Below, piece by piece: positions 10,493 to 21,960 of a stretch of DNA of 64,000 nt (positions are counted from its first letter, which is position 1; each line of letters opens with the position of its first letter). Made by a program: the position numbers and the translations under genes. The stretch is taken from positions 124,501 to 188,500 of the forward strand of contig JAWRVZ010000472.1 in NCBI GenBank assembly GCA_037043235.1, read 5' to 3'. The notes beneath the pieces were generated by a model, which saw only the letters and a list, made by a program, of their open reading frames with translations, did no database searches and was not told where the DNA came from. Source of the DNA: Rhodeus uyekii. Taxonomy: Eukaryota; Chordata; Actinopteri; Cypriniformes; Acheilognathidae.

Positions 10493-11834
10493 CTCCCACA
10501 TGCTTGATATGCTTCCCTTTTAAAAAGCATAAGCAAAACTTACTTAATCCCTACATTTTCCATCTCATACGTTTATAAGATTAAAATATTTATTTTCACA
10601 CAAAATATGTTACTCCATCAATGTTCAGTTCAAACATTTTTTTTTCTGCAATTACACACTATGGAAATCTTTAGGTATAGCTTTGTAGCTTCAACACAGA
10701 GCAATGTTAATTCAACACTGAAGCTTTTGTGTATGAACACAATTTATGTAGACTAGTTACACTGTTATGGCATCTAAATAACGACTTTCTACGAGAAGAA
10801 AATTATTAATGTGTATAACTTATGAATTTGGTCATCCAATATCTTAATAGCTACATTAACCTATGTTAAGCATTTTCACTAATAATCTGTCTCTAATAAT
10901 CTGCGCAATTATACAGAACTGAAAACATACGAAAATAATATGACAAAATTAAATCCCAGAATGCTCCAGGAACTCAAAATGTTTAGTTGGTTTTTGATAA
11001 AAGCGTCTGTTAAATAAATAAATCTAAATGTGAAAAAAGTCAAACCTGAGAGAATCTGGTTTCCAAAAGGCAAGCTGAAGTTTTCTGCTGGATGGTGTGT
11101 GATGATGAAGATGTTGTGTGCATTACGGGCTGCGCATTTAATCTCCACTGTTATGATGCAAGATGCTTGTCAGCCAATCAGAATGGACCAGTAGGTTGGG
11201 AACTGCTTACGTGTTTCACACATCACTTGATAATAAAGAAGCCTGCACAGAGATTCTGGAAGGGGTTCAGATCCACTGGGCTGTTTGGGGATTTCCAAGA
11301 GATGTGCTCAGCTTTGCAGTAATAAATTATTATAAACTCTCTCTCTTCAACCATCCATCACTCCACAGTTTCCCAACAGTCATGTGATTTAGCTTACAGT
11401 CAAGGCAGACATGTTTTTATGTTCTCACCATAAGAAAAGACGCACATTCGTCTGGTTATCTCTGATCACAGTCAAGTTCATCTTATACCTTCCAGCAACC
11501 AAAAATCTGTCTACATTTCAAAAACGTCTGTCTGTATCCTGCAGAGCCAGAAACCACAGCTTGCCAAATGTCCCCCACTACAACAAGTTATGCCTCCCGT
11601 GAAGAAACAAGCGTATAGATGTCATTGACTAAAACAACCCTTTTACCTAAATTATGTCATATTTTATAATTAAATGTTTGTAAGACTCAATTATATTGCT
11701 TCTATATTGCTTACATTGCTTCATACTTATTAAGTATGAAATAACAGCTATTAGTGAAACATAAAACTATTTGTATTGTCAGATGAAAACATTAATGGTA
11801 AATATAGTAAATCTAACCCATAACCTTAAACCTT
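10493..11834. other. No recognised gene
   Basis: AT-rich sequence. A SINE/L2-like tail motif (AAAGCGTCTGTTAAATAAAT) lies near 11003. Nothing else could be supported. Confidence 0.4.
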
Positions 11835-11842
11835 CCCTAAAC

Positions 11843-12269
11843 CAGTGGTTCTCTGGGGTACATGCTTTTTTTGCCAAGGAGTAGGTTTTCTTACACTGAA
11901 CAAGAGCAGCATATATGAAGTTCAGTTAACAGTCTCCTCATCCTTTGACGTGTACGATCACACCGGTGTTCACATGTGTCATGTGATCAACCACTCAATT
12001 CACATGTGTTGCGCTCAGAGCTTGTCATTTATCACAATTCAGTGTTTTCAACCACATAAGGTTTCTTTTAGGTTTCAACAAGTTGAGCCAACAAGTTGGT
12101 GACTATTTTGAATAAAAAAGAAAAAACTAAGTAAATGTGATCTATTATACAGCGCTTTTTGTGGCTGCGGTATGTCACGTGACAAGTACGACACGTTGCC
12201 GTGGAAACAATGAGGCGAAATTTTTACCTCTTCCTAGGGGGCGTGACAGAAAATAATTGAGAAGCACTG
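11843..12269. mobile_element. Non-autonomous hAT element with 8-bp target duplication
   Basis: The ends are CAGTGGTTCTC and GAGAAGCACTG, imperfect inverted repeats of the hAT type. The element is flanked by a perfect 8-bp duplication CCCTAAAC (11835-11842 and 12270-12277), the length made by hAT transposases. No transposase frame is left in the 427 bp. Confidence 0.88.
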
Positions 12270-12599
12270 CCCTAAACCAACCCTTCCATATAATTAAAAT
12301 TAGTGTTGAGTTTCATATTTAGAATAACTGAGGAAAACAAACAGGATGACTCATGGAGTCTGGTGATACTATATATTTTCACTAGATGGTGATAGTGAAG
12401 CTTAAAAAGAAAGGAAAATAAAGCAGAGGAAGAACAGTACTAGTGATGACGTCAGTGAATCCACAGGGAGGGGAATGGCTGTTTCATTTAACTTGAGGCA
12501 GAGGGATGTCATTTGAAATTTGCAGGGATGCAGTCAGTTAAACTTGTCCAGTAACACCTCTCTTCCCCCTCCTGCATTACAAGTCTGTAAAAAGATGGG

Positions 12600-12870
12600 T
12601 TTTGGGTCTTCTGGAAGAAAAAGACCAGGAAAGCTCTATGTCTGAAACCCTATGCTGACCAGTTATCCCCTATCTTCACACAGATCTTTAACAGATTCAT
12701 CCCAGAGAACCCAAAACCACAGGACTGAATGACAACATTTGTATCCAAAACCTGCACAAAACCAGCAGTGGTGCCTCCAGAAATGCATTCTCTCTCCACT
12801 GCTCTTCTCCCTCTACACCAAAACATCTGGACGGCCAAGGACATCCTGCTTTCATAAAGACGAAACGTTT
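12600..12870 (+). mobile_element. Degenerate LINE reverse-transcriptase fragment
   Basis: Frames on the plus strand encode ADQLSPIFTQIFN and, 100 bp on, a broken SPLLFSLYT segment. Both are recognisable blocks of L2/Rex-like polymerases (thumb/palm regions). Stops and frame changes interrupt it. Confidence 0.5.
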
Positions 12871-12888
12871 TGAGCAAAAAGCAGAGTA

Positions 12889-14017
12889 CCGTATTTTTCG
12901 CCACATAAGACGCTCCGGAATATAAGACGCACCCAATTTTAAAGGAGGAAAATCTAGAAAAAAAGATTCTGAACCAAATACTGTAGTAAAATATTTTATA
13001 CCAACTATATAAAGTTAACAGCAGTTTAAGAACAATTTTATGCCAACCATGTAACATATAAAGAACTATCTTTACTCTCATTAACAGTCAGTAAAGTCAG
13101 TAAACAGTGTGTATGGTGTGTCTAATAGTTTGTTGCTTATGTCTTGTGGTTGTTAAGTGTATTATTATTTACCGTTCCTTTTCTCTTTGGTTATTCACTT
13201 TGTGTGTAAATCGGGAAGTGGGGGATAGATGACTGTGGCGAGGGGGGGGGGGGGCGGGGTTCAGCGAGGTATATTATAAAATATGGATCAGATTCCGGTC
13301 AGAGAATCAGGAATGGAGAAGTGATTCTTGGTGATGAGGCATTTATTTATATCCAGTATATGCAGGTATGCAGCTGTAATATTATAAGGGTGTGTGTGTG
13401 TGTGTGGTAGTGCATGAACGCACGCATGGCACGAAACATAGTCAGCAACATGAACAAAGATGAACAGTCATCGAACACCGGTGTGCGTCACTAATAACGG
13501 GACACCAGCAACAACAACAAAATATTAGTTCCTAGGACAGGCTTTCTGACAGTTTTTTTTTTTCAAGGCTAAGGAAACAAAAGAGCCCGTGATTCTCAGC
13601 ACGCTGAGGAGGCAGGGTCAGCGTGCTGAGAATCACGGGCTTTTTTATTTCCTTAGACTTGAACAAAAAATAAATAACAACCAAAACATGTGCGTTTGGC
13701 GCTCACGCTTCACTCTCTGTGAGTCACGCGTCTCTCTCGGTTTCGTTTCACTCTTAGTTTCGTTTCACTTCTCTCTTACGCACTGCTCGTCTCCCGACTC
13801 TCTGCCGCTGCAGACCTCGCTGATCCACGCCCCCCTCGCTACAGTCAACACTGTAAAGTCCACCATTTCCCCCCACTTGCCATCACCACGTCTACGGCCG
13901 TGGCCGAGCTCCGCGGATTTTTTATATATATATATATACGTCGGATAGGACGCACCAACTTTTCCGCCCCAGTTTTGGGGAAGAAAAAGTGCGTCTTATG
14001 CGCGGAAAAATACGCTG
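12889..14017. mobile_element. Inverted-repeat DNA transposon, about 1.1 kb, non-coding
   Basis: The left end CCGTATTTTTCGCCACATAA is mirrored at the right end (13990-14017, GTGCGTCTTATGCGCGGAAA reading inward). Inside lie a G tract (about 13240), a GT repeat (13390-13406) and a perfect hairpin (13584-13641). No transposase was seen. The superfamily was not assigned. Confidence 0.65.
13584..13641. repeat. 24-bp perfect hairpin with 10-base loop
   Basis: The arm 13584-13607 (AGCCCGTGATTCTCAGCACG...) is exactly complementary to 13618-13641. The pairing extends imperfectly outwards into A/T-rich arms flanked by CTAAGG/CCTTAG. Confidence 0.9.
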
Positions 14018-15210
14018 AATCACATCTTTTTTCAAAGGCTAAGTTGAAGGATTCAGAACGATGATCAAAACACAGATGGAGTAGATGGAGTCTATCATCA
14101 CTCCCAAAGCTTCACAGTCCTAAAGCTCGTCCTGAATTCTCCATTCAGTAACATTAGGCAGATTTGATTTACAGCATATGCTGTTCAATGTTGATGATCG
14201 CGTTATTTTACATATGCATATTCTTATATTTGTTTTTGCATGTTTGTGCTTCTTCTTCACCTGTGTTTTGATCAGCAGATGTTGTACTCTTTCAGAAAAT
14301 GTGTAATAGCGCCCCCTACCCTCATAACAGTGAAAACACAGACATTTTCATCAGTGTCGGGGAAAAAATTAAGTAAGATTTAATATTGATGTGTGATGTA
14401 TCACATGGGCAGCTTACAGTGAGAACTGGATCCATCATTTTTGAGTCAGAACTAACATGGATGCAGAGAAACTACATTTAACCTTAAGATTATACCATTA
14501 TCAGCATGTGGTCTATGAGGCACACACAGTAATCCTAGTGGAAAGCTGAAATAAGTCTCTTTCTCTTTCTCGCCCATCTTTCCATGATTTCTTGAAGAAG
14601 CTTAATATTGAACTATGTACATCTGCCATTAGGAAGTTTAAATTAGTGCTTTACAATCAACAATAAACAAAAATACATAAAAAACAGTATAACTAAAATA
14701 AAAAATACAGCATACACATCAGTCAAAACGGACAGTCATAGAATCTGAATCAAATGTTTAGTACGGAGTGAAAATATTTATATGTCTGTCCTAAAAATGC
14801 AGATAGAATGAGGAATGAGTAAAGAGGTGTAACCAGCATCCCGTTAAAATCACATCTCGAATGCCACAGAGTCTGAATGAGGGCAAATTCCAGGACTCCA
14901 AAACAGAAATAATGACAGCCACCACAAAGTCCTCTTGTCAAAGACGCAGACACTCCATCCAAAACAAGCACATTGCAAAGACCATCAGATAGTCAGACCA
15001 GTGGAATCAGAAGGAACAGGTGAGGAACCACTTCCGTGCACCAGCAGGAATCACAAAGACATAATGGTGAAATTCTGTTCGAAGTCCATTTTATGGGTGT
15101 GTGAAATGGTTGAAGTGCTCTCCTGAAATGGGAAGAAATATGTATTTTAAACAGCAAAGAAAACAACAAAACAAATATACAGCCATTGTCAAGCCATTGG
15201 AAAGGCAGCG
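14018..15210. other. No recognised gene
   Basis: Mixed AT-rich sequence without clear exons, RNA genes or element ends. Short open frames at 14750-15238 have no recognisable domain. Confidence 0.4.
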
Positions 15211-15602
15211 TAGGGGAGCGCGGGGACAAACGTAACACTTTATGGTTTTAGCCAAATAATGAACAAAGTAATTGGGTTATACAAACTATATTTTTATACA
15301 AACAACACACAGGCCTCTCCTACAAATGAGCACTGGTTTGATGTTCGTCGGACCTACAGTTTCTGCGCAGTATCACCAAAAGCGCAAGGAGTGAAATGTG
15401 ACAACTTACCCCGTGTGCGGGGCTCGTTGTAACACCATGTTATCCAATGGGTGTTCATTGGCGTATTTTTATTTCTTAATAAAAGTTGAGTCTTAATGAT
15501 TATAAGCATAACTTATGAATGGAATATATATTTTTCTTTTATTTATTACATTGTTATGTTTTGAACAATGTAATGACATGTAAAACGTTTTAATAGGTTA
15601 AT

Positions 15603-15981
15603 TGTCACGAAGCTGGTTGGTGTTGGTGTGCGATGCGGGAACAGGACGTAGGCAAGGCAGGATTTCCAACTTAAACTTCATTTAATATTAAACAAACAAA
15701 AGACTTTAAATACAAAACAAAGAGGCACACTGTGCAAAAACAGAACTCAGGTAGGACAGGCAGAACATCCACATACCAATACAACAACCGACAAACACAA
15801 GGGAAATGCACAAGTGATATATACACAAGGGAAAACAGCAACACCTGGTAGACTAACGAGGAAGTGATTACAAGACAGGTGTAGGGAGTGAAACAATAAC
15901 CCGAGACAGGAAGTGGAACAAAGGCAAGACTGACAAGAAGTGACAAAGAAGACCCAGACAGGAACAGGGACACGTGTTACA
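15603..15981 (-). repeat. LTR (3' LTR in element orientation)
   Basis: 379 bp, apparently identical to 17987-18365. It is bounded by TG...CA and by the TTAAT target duplication on its outer side. Confidence 0.92.
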
Positions 15982-16188
15982 TAACGCCCCCCTTCCGGTA
16001 GGCGCGTCCTCGCGCCGTCAAAGTAACAACTGCGGAGGGTGGGCGGGGGACCAGGAGGGGGACAGAACAAGACATGAAACCCGAGGGAACCCAAAGGAGA
16101 ACAAGAACCAAGGAAAAACTATGTGAAAAAGATAAACAAAAAATAAACAGACCTCAAAACATAATGGAAAATAACTCAGAAACAGTCC

Positions 16189-17916
16189 TTACTGAAAAAA
16201 TAAGTCAAAACACAGTCCTGACACATGGGGAAAAAATAAAAATAAAATACAGAGTCCAGGGGGAGGAAAAGGTGGGATGAGCCAGGCGGGCTCGGGCAAG
16301 GCCGGCGGGTCAGGCGGCGCCGGCGGGGTGAGCCAGGCGGGCTCGGGCAAGGCCGGCGGGTCAGGCGGCGCCGGCGGGGTGAGCCAGGCAAGATCGGGCA
16401 AGGCGAGAGTCACTGGGGGCGCCGGCAGGGCGAGAGTCACTGGGGGCGCCGGCAGGGCGAGAGTCACGGGGGGCGCCGGCAGGGCGAGAGTCACTGGGGG
16501 CGCCGGCAGGGCGAGAGTCACTGGGGGCGCCGGCAGGGCGAGAGTCACTGGGGGCGCCGGCAGGGCGAGAGTCACTGGGGGCGCCGGCAGGGCGAGAGTC
16601 ACTGGGGGCGCCGGCAGGGCGAGAGTCACTGGGGGCGCCGGCAGGGCGAGAGTCACTGGGGGCGCCGGCAGGGCGAGAGTCACTGGGGGCGCCGGCAGGG
16701 CGAGAGTCACTGGGGGCGCCGGCAGGGCGAGAGTCACTGGGGGCGCCGGCAGGGCGAGAGTCACTGGGGGCGCCGGCAGGGCGAGAGTCACTGGGGGCGC
16801 CGGCAGGGCGAGAGTCACTGGGGGCGCCGGCAGGGCGAGAGTCACTGGGGGCGCCGGCAGGGCGAGAGTCACTGGGGGCGCCGGCAGGGCGAGAGTCACT
16901 GGGGGCGCCGGCAGGGCGAGAGTCACTGGGGGCGCCGGCAGGGCGAGAGTCACTGGGGGCGCCGGCAGGGCGAGAGTCACTGGGGGCGCCGGCAGGGCGA
17001 GAGTCACTGGGGGCGCCGGCAGGGCGAGAGTCACTGGGGGCGCCGGCAGGGCGAGAGTCACTGGGGGCGCCGGCAGGGCGAGAGTCACTGGGGCGGCGGC
17101 CTCCGGGCCGGTAACGGGCTCTGGGACGTCGGCGAAGACCGGCGGCGGCTCTGGGATGTCCCAGAAGTCCAGCGGCGGGTCGGGCCACAGTTCAGGCAGC
17201 TCTGGCGGGTCGGGCCACAGTTCAGGCAGCTCTGGCGGTTCGGGCCACAGTTCAGGCAGCTCTGGCGGTTCGGGCCACAGTTCAGGCAGCTCTGGCGGTT
17301 CGGGCCACAGTTCAGGCAGCTCTGGCGGTTCGGGCCACAGTTCAGGCAGCTCTGGCGGTTCGGGCCACAGTTCAGGCAGCTCTGGCGGTTCGGGCCACAG
17401 TTCAGGCAGCTCAGGCGGCTCGGGCCACAGTTCAGGCAGCTCAGGCGGCTCGGGCCACAGTTCAGGCAGCTCAGGCGGCTCGGGCCACAGTTCAGGCAGC
17501 TCAGGCGGCTCGGGCCACAGTTCCTCGGGATCTGGCTCTGGCTGGCGGATCTCCGGATCAGGCTCTGGCTGGCGGATCTCTGGATCAGGCTCTGGCTGGC
17601 GGATCTCTGGATCAGGCTCTGGCTGGCGGATCTCTGGATCAGGCTCTGGCTGACCGGTTGTAGCGGTGGAAGTCTTTTGCTGACTGGTTCGGAGCCAGAC
17701 ACTCACCTGACACTCGTGCACTGCTTGCTGCCAGCACATGCCGGTAGTGTCAGGGAGGTCTCGAAGTTGGAGATGGTTAGCTCCGAACCAGAACAGCTTC
17801 TTCAGTATGTCATCACTTAAAGATGAGAACGTGGCAAACATACGGAATTCTGTGGAGAAGTCATTAAAGTCCAGATTCTCCTCAGCCAGTTGGAGGACTT
17901 TTGCCAGAGAGTCCAT
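16189..17916 (-). CDS. Proline-rich repeat protein of the non-autonomous LTR element (Gag-like N-terminus, tentative)
   Basis: An uninterrupted 575-codon frame whose ATG lies about 70 bases inside the 5' LTR. Residues 1-80 form an ordinary acidic, hydrophobic segment (DFNDFSTEFRMFATFSSL, then LPDTTGMCWQQAV) that could be a reduced Gag/capsid part; I cannot confirm the family. The rest is three tandem arrays: QPEPDPEIR (9 residues, about 5 copies), ELWPEPPELP (10 residues, about 12 copies) and PPVTLALPA (9 residues, about 25 copies). They are followed by a short tail rich in P, W and L. There is no zinc knuckle, protease or polymerase. The frame is open through about 1.4 kb of GC-rich repeats in all three arrays, whose 27- and 30-bp units preserve frame. 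The open plus-strand frame opposite (16277-17653) and the other minus frames are repeat shadows. Confidence 0.6.
   Translation of the reverse strand: MDSLAKVLQLAEENLDFNDFSTEFRMFATFSSLSDDILKKLFWFGANHLQLRDLPDTTGMCWQQAVHECQVSVWLRTSQQKTSTATTGQPEPDPEIRQPEPDPEIRQPEPDPEIRQPEPDPEIRQPEPDPEELWPEPPELPELWPEPPELPELWPEPPELPELWPEPPELPELWPEPPELPELWPEPPELPELWPEPPELPELWPEPPELPELWPEPPELPELWPEPPELPELWPDPPELPELWPDPPLDFWDIPEPPPVFADVPEPVTGPEAAAPVTLALPAPPVTLALPAPPVTLALPAPPVTLALPAPPVTLALPAPPVTLALPAPPVTLALPAPPVTLALPAPPVTLALPAPPVTLALPAPPVTLALPAPPVTLALPAPPVTLALPAPPVTLALPAPPVTLALPAPPVTLALPAPPVTLALPAPPVTLALPAPPVTLALPAPPVTLALPAPPVTLALPAPPVTLALPAPPVTLALPAPPVTLALPAPPVTLALPAPPVTLALPDLAWLTPPAPPDPPALPEPAWLTPPAPPDPPALPEPAWLIPPFPPPGLCILFLFFPHVSGLCFDLFFQ
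16403..17093. repeat. Minisatellite, 27-bp unit, about 25 copies
   Basis: The unit is GCGAGAGTCACTGGGGGCGC plus CGGCAGG, almost without variation (one C/G-type variant near 16467). It encodes PPVTLALPA on the minus strand. Confidence 0.95.
17178..17522. repeat. Minisatellite, 30-bp unit, about 12 copies
   Basis: The unit contains GGGCCACAGTTCAGGCAGCT and encodes ELWPEPPELP on the minus strand. Two sub-variants (CTCTGGCGGTT and CTCAGGCGGCT) occupy separate halves. Confidence 0.95.
17528..17652. repeat. Minisatellite, 27-bp unit, about 4-5 copies
   Basis: The unit contains GGCTCTGGCTGGCGGATCTC and encodes QPEPDPEIR on the minus strand. Confidence 0.92.
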
Positions 17917-17986
17917 GTTGCCACACAGTCCTTTTTTGGGAGACCAACCCTGGTCCGTTGTAGGTGACCAGCCTGGTCGGTTGTTC

Positions 17987-18365
17987 TGTCACGAAGCTGG
18001 TTGGTGTTGGTGTGCGATGCGGGAACAGGACGTAGGCAAGGCAGGATTTCCAACTTAAACTTCATTTAATATTAAACAAACAAAAGACTTTAAATACAAA
18101 ACAAAGAGGCACACTGTGCAAAAACAGAACTCAGGTAGGACAGGCAGAACATCCACATACCAATACAACAACCGACAAACACAAGGGAAATGCACAAGTG
18201 ATATATACACAAGGGAAAACAGCAACACCTGGTAGACTAACGAGGAAGTGATTACAAGACAGGTGTAGGGAGTGAAACAATAACCCGAGACAGGAAGTGG
18301 AACAAAGGCAAGACTGACAAGAAGTGACAAAGAAGACCCAGACAGGAACAGGGACACGTGTTACA
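17987..18365 (-). repeat. LTR (5' LTR in element orientation)
   Basis: 379 bp, apparently identical to 15603-15981. The ORF starts 71 bases inside it on the minus strand. No primer-binding site matching a tRNA end was recognised. Confidence 0.92.
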
Positions 18366-19054
18366 TTAATACAATGCAAAATATATGATTACTGATGCAG
18401 CCTATTCAATGCGGCTTGGTTGTAACACCGCGTTACAACTAACCCCACAGTGTCGTGTTCACTTCAGGACCGGCTAGCAGTCACTGTGTGTTTTTCACGT
18501 CTTTCAAAATGGTACCATCTTTTAGCCAAGAAGATGGTAATCATAACAATATAAGATTGGACTAACATACTTTCACACATTCTTTGAAAATCGAAAAACA
18601 ACTACTATAACAAAAAATATTTTCATGCTTTCAAAAGAGTTTTTCCTGTGGTTCTCATCCAAACTTCGCTGAAATTTCTCGAAAGATGGTCAGAAGACGT
18701 GTGCAAACAGTGTGGTGAAAAGCCCGTTAGCACGTCATATTTAAGACCGTGCAACAATCTAAAAAGTCTGTGTTACTATTTACCCCGCGTTACTTTGTGC
18801 CCCGCGCTCCCCTATAGCTCATAATGTTAATCAAACCAGTAAGTTTGAAGACAGGAATTGCATTTTACCACACAGCATTGGTCAATCTATATCTATAAAT
18901 CTATCAATTTTGATTTGAATTAAGCTCTCCATATTTTAAAATCTTGCTTGAATAAAATGAACTGTTCTTGAAATAAATGAACTTCTTATTTCTCCTTTCT
19001 GTCATACTGACTTTGTCTTAAAAAAAGCAACAAAGAACAGCAGACCTTTATTCA

Positions 19055-19066
19055 GAAAGTGAAAGT
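19055..19066 (+). promoter_or_regulatory. ISRE-like motif in a finTRIM leader
   Basis: GAAAGTGAAAGT fits the GAAANNGAAANN interferon-response pattern. It lies just before the RING exon. A similar GGAAGTGAAAGT lies at 53256-53267 before the third finTRIM copy. Confidence 0.35.
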
Positions 19067-19345
19067 AAAGTTTGGATTTCTGGAGCTCAAACAGAGGAGA
19101 TGGCTTCACTATATGTGATTTTTCTTGTTCTGTGTGTCGTGAATTCTTCAAGGATCCTGTTCTTCTGTCCTGTAGTCACAGTTTCTGTAAAGAGTGTCTT
19201 CAACAGTTCTGGAGAATGAAGGAAACTCAGGAGTGTCCTGTTTGCAAGAGAAGATCCTCAAGAGATGATCCTCCATGTAATCTTGTGTTAAAGAACTTGT
19301 GTTCCTGAAGGAGAGAAATGAGAGATGTTCATCATATAAGGTGAG
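19067..19345 (+). pseudogene. finTRIM RING exon pseudogene
   Basis: The frame encodes a RING domain: CSVC, then DPVLLSCSHSFCKECLQQFW and ECPVCKRRSSRDDPP, with all eight expected zinc ligands visible. Relative to the intact gene there is a small deletion after the ATGGCTTCACTAT start region, which puts the usual start codon (near 19100) out of frame. A second small deletion follows the ACTTGTGT region. The whole B-box is missing, since TTCATCATATAAGGTGAG joins straight to the donor site. No coiled-coil exon follows before the next gene. It is a dead tandem copy. Confidence 0.85.
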
Positions 19346-21429
19346 ACAGATTTACAAGTGAGGATAAAGACTTTTTTCACAGTGGAAATGAAGCAGTCAG
19401 TTTACATTATTTAGTAAACTCAGATTGAAATGTCACAGGGTTTGTTCTGTCGCTTAAGGTTAATAGATTTATTAGAGGAATGACAGGGAAAGTTAAAAAC
19501 AGACAAAATTGATTAGTTATTCATGTATTTATTAGATTTGGGTTACAATATTTTTTTAAACAGGTGTGCAGACTAATATACTGAATCATAGGATAAATCT
19601 GATGTTTTATGTTATTTGGTCATTTGCTACTTTTTATTTACTCTTATATTACTGTTTTTTTCAATAAACTAGAGAAAGTAAAGAAATGTTTTTGGTTTTC
19701 ACAACAATTTGGATGAATATCCAACATCAAACTGTATGCATCACAAAGTTTTGATCATAGTATCCCAAACATTGTTTTGCGTGGATGAGTCCTAACACTT
19801 CGTACAATATCTTATAGACATACGTTTAGATATTTTTTTGACTGTTTAATTAGTAAAGTCTTTTGGAGTGACATATGACTTATAAACAAAACTATTATTT
19901 TAAATAAAACATTAACATTTAAACTTCTGCTATTTTTTGTCTTTTTTTCAGAAAGAATTTTGAATTTACTGTAAATCTTAGTGGAAGAAGATTCGTTATT
20001 TTTTTAAAGAAATTTAAACTTTTTATTTCTATTTCTGTTTCCTTTCTATAGGGTTGCTATTTAGTTATTTTATGTGTTTTTATTGCCTTATTGTAATTAT
20101 TTTCTTGCAATAAAAAAGGTTGCAGCTGGAAGAGGTGATCTTGAGGCCAGCAGGGGACGCTGCTCATCCTGCAGTGTGAGCGCTCAGTTAAGTCCTGAAA
20201 CCTGTTCATATAAACCCAGAGTCTTTCTCAGAACGATTAGGGGGGAAACAGTCCCTACACCACATCCTGTGGATCTGTTTGTCCTGCTGTAGTGGATCAG
20301 AGGACTTAAGTGGTCAGGATGTGTTTCTTAATAAGACTCTAAAACACTTCATGAGAACCGGTGTGAGAGCCGCTGGTCTGCGGTCATTAAGGCAAGAGAC
20401 TGTGGATTTCTGTGGAAGTGGGATGATGGTGGTGAACATGAAGCAGAAAGAAACTGCAGACAGTGTGAGGGAAAGATTCAACCAACACTTACAATCAATA
20501 TGTATGATTAATATATTAAATTATTTAAATACACTGAAATGTATATGAAATAATATATTGCATTAATTTTATTACAATATACTGAATAATGCATAAGGAA
20601 TATATTGAAAAAATGTGACCTGCATTTACAGTGTAAAATGTAATTAGTTGAGTGTACTTAGAAATCAAGAGGAAGTTCTCAAGGGTTTGTGTTCTGCATG
20701 TGCATTTATTAAACAACAAATACATTTGTCTCAGAAACTTAAATATATGTTTACATGGTAGTAATGAAGTAAAAAACAAAAACAACAAATGTAATTAATG
20801 CAGTATAATACAGTAGTATATACATAGAAAAATATATAATTGCTTTAATGTATGAACAAATGTTAATGTACAGTTTATTATGGAAGTTTATTCTTTTTCA
20901 TGTTTGTAAGTTAATTGTGAATGCATTTGTGTTTTTTACATTAGCTTGAAGACTCACCCACATGAACCCACCTGAACCAACCCCCCAATCCAACACTTAC
21001 CAGAAAAATACTCTTTATGTCTACTTTCAGTCATACTAACCCTGGGCCTTTCCCAAAACCTAAGCTTGTGGTCTTTGCCACTTTGAGACCATGTGCATGT
21101 GACCGGAATTAACCTGTATTGCAAACAACCACTGAAACAATGTTAAAGTGTTAAGGTTAAAGGCATTGACTCAACAAGGTTTGCAACCTCAGACTTGCGC
21201 ATTTGACAGGAAGTAACCTAGATAGCAAGTGACCATTGAAACAATGTTAATGTTGAAAAAAATTAATGTTCCTAAAAAAATCAATGCTAATGGTATTAAA
21301 TCAATGTTACAACATGACATTATGAATTAGTTTTTTATTATGTATAATGAATGATTTGACTTCAGATGAGATTGTTAAATCAGGCAACTCACTTCATCTT
21401 TGTTCCCTTTGTCGTAAGTTTTAACAAGC
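19346..21429. other. No gene recognised; AT-rich spacer
   Basis: Around 20120-20185 there is a GCCAGCAGGGGACGCTGC word resembling part of the SINE3 at 32045, possibly an old SINE piece. The open frame at 20279-20548 has no feature that I recognise. Confidence 0.4.
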
Positions 21430-21772
21430 GGTCATGATTAACAGGCAGACACAGACGTAAGTGAACTCAGAACGTGTTTATTCACAGCAGACTTAAGCTT
21501 GTAACTGAGAAGACACAGAAGGGGTTGAGGAGTGGCAGTGTATGGGTCTTATCTGAAGTGAAGATGCTGGCAGCTGTTCAGGGAGGTAGAAGATGTCACA
21601 GGAGGAATGCTCAGGAAGACTGGTTGCGTGGGAGTCAGGTTGTCAAAGACGAGACAGTGAATGCAGGTTGAGGGTTGCTTTAAGGGCGTTGATGATTAGA
21701 GACAGGTGCTTCAGTATTCGGGTGATTGGGACTGTGTGGGAGGAGTGATTGAGTCTGGTGCGATCTGTGACA
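21430..21772 (-). mobile_element. Solo LTR with 5-bp target duplication
   Basis: On the minus strand the unit starts TGTCACAGATCGC and ends TCATGACC (expected ...CA, one base changed). CAAGC flanks it at 21425-21429 and 21773-21777. AATAAA on the minus strand (TTTATT near 21478) fits an LTR poly(A) signal. Confidence 0.7.
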
Positions 21773-21960
21773 CAAGCTGTCATAATAGAAAAAATAATAA
21801 TTATAACATTCTAAAACTAAAATTAAGTTAAAGCTAAATTTGTTACATTTTCAACGCAACCAAAATATTAACTTTATTTTGTACACGCATGACAGAAGTT
21901 CAGCTTCAACCAAGATCCAAAACACTCACCTTTGTCACTCTACTGTCACTTCAGTCTAGA

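Larger units (their letters stand above)
15603..18365 (-). mobile_element. Young non-autonomous LTR retrotransposon with tandem-repeat ORF
   Basis: Two 379-bp direct repeats (15603-15981 and 17987-18365) start TGTCACGAAG and end CACGTGTTACA on the plus strand. I saw no difference between them. TTAAT flanks the unit on both sides (15598-15602 and 18366-18370). The related element at 33387-34194 has the undisturbed target with one TTAAT (near 33808 on the opposite strand), which proves the insertion. A purine-rich tract (GGAAGGGGGGCG on the minus strand, next to 15982) serves as polypurine tract and sets minus orientation. The 2.0-kb interior holds one long ORF and no polymerase or integrase, so movement must depend on another element. 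Confidence 0.92.
15211..18815. mobile_element. Terminal-inverted-repeat element split by an LTR retrotransposon
   Basis: The outer ends are AGGGGAGCGCGGGG and its complement CCCCGCGCTCCCCT, each next to TA. The pieces 15211-15602 and 18366-18815 together match the uninterrupted copy at 33387-34194 in inverse orientation. The TA flanks suggest TA target duplication, as in Tc1/mariner-type elements, but the superfamily is not proven. It encodes no transposase. The interruption is the LTR element at 15603-18365. Confidence 0.78.

Noticed and set aside
16403..17093. CRISPR-like regular repeat
   Set aside because: The units are directly contiguous without variable spacers, and the genome is eukaryotic.
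16277..17653. 458-codon plus-strand frame and other minus-strand frames across the minisatellites
   Set aside because: They exist only because units of 27 and 30 bp keep any frame open. The minus frame with a non-repeat N-terminus and correct place after the LTR is the credible one.
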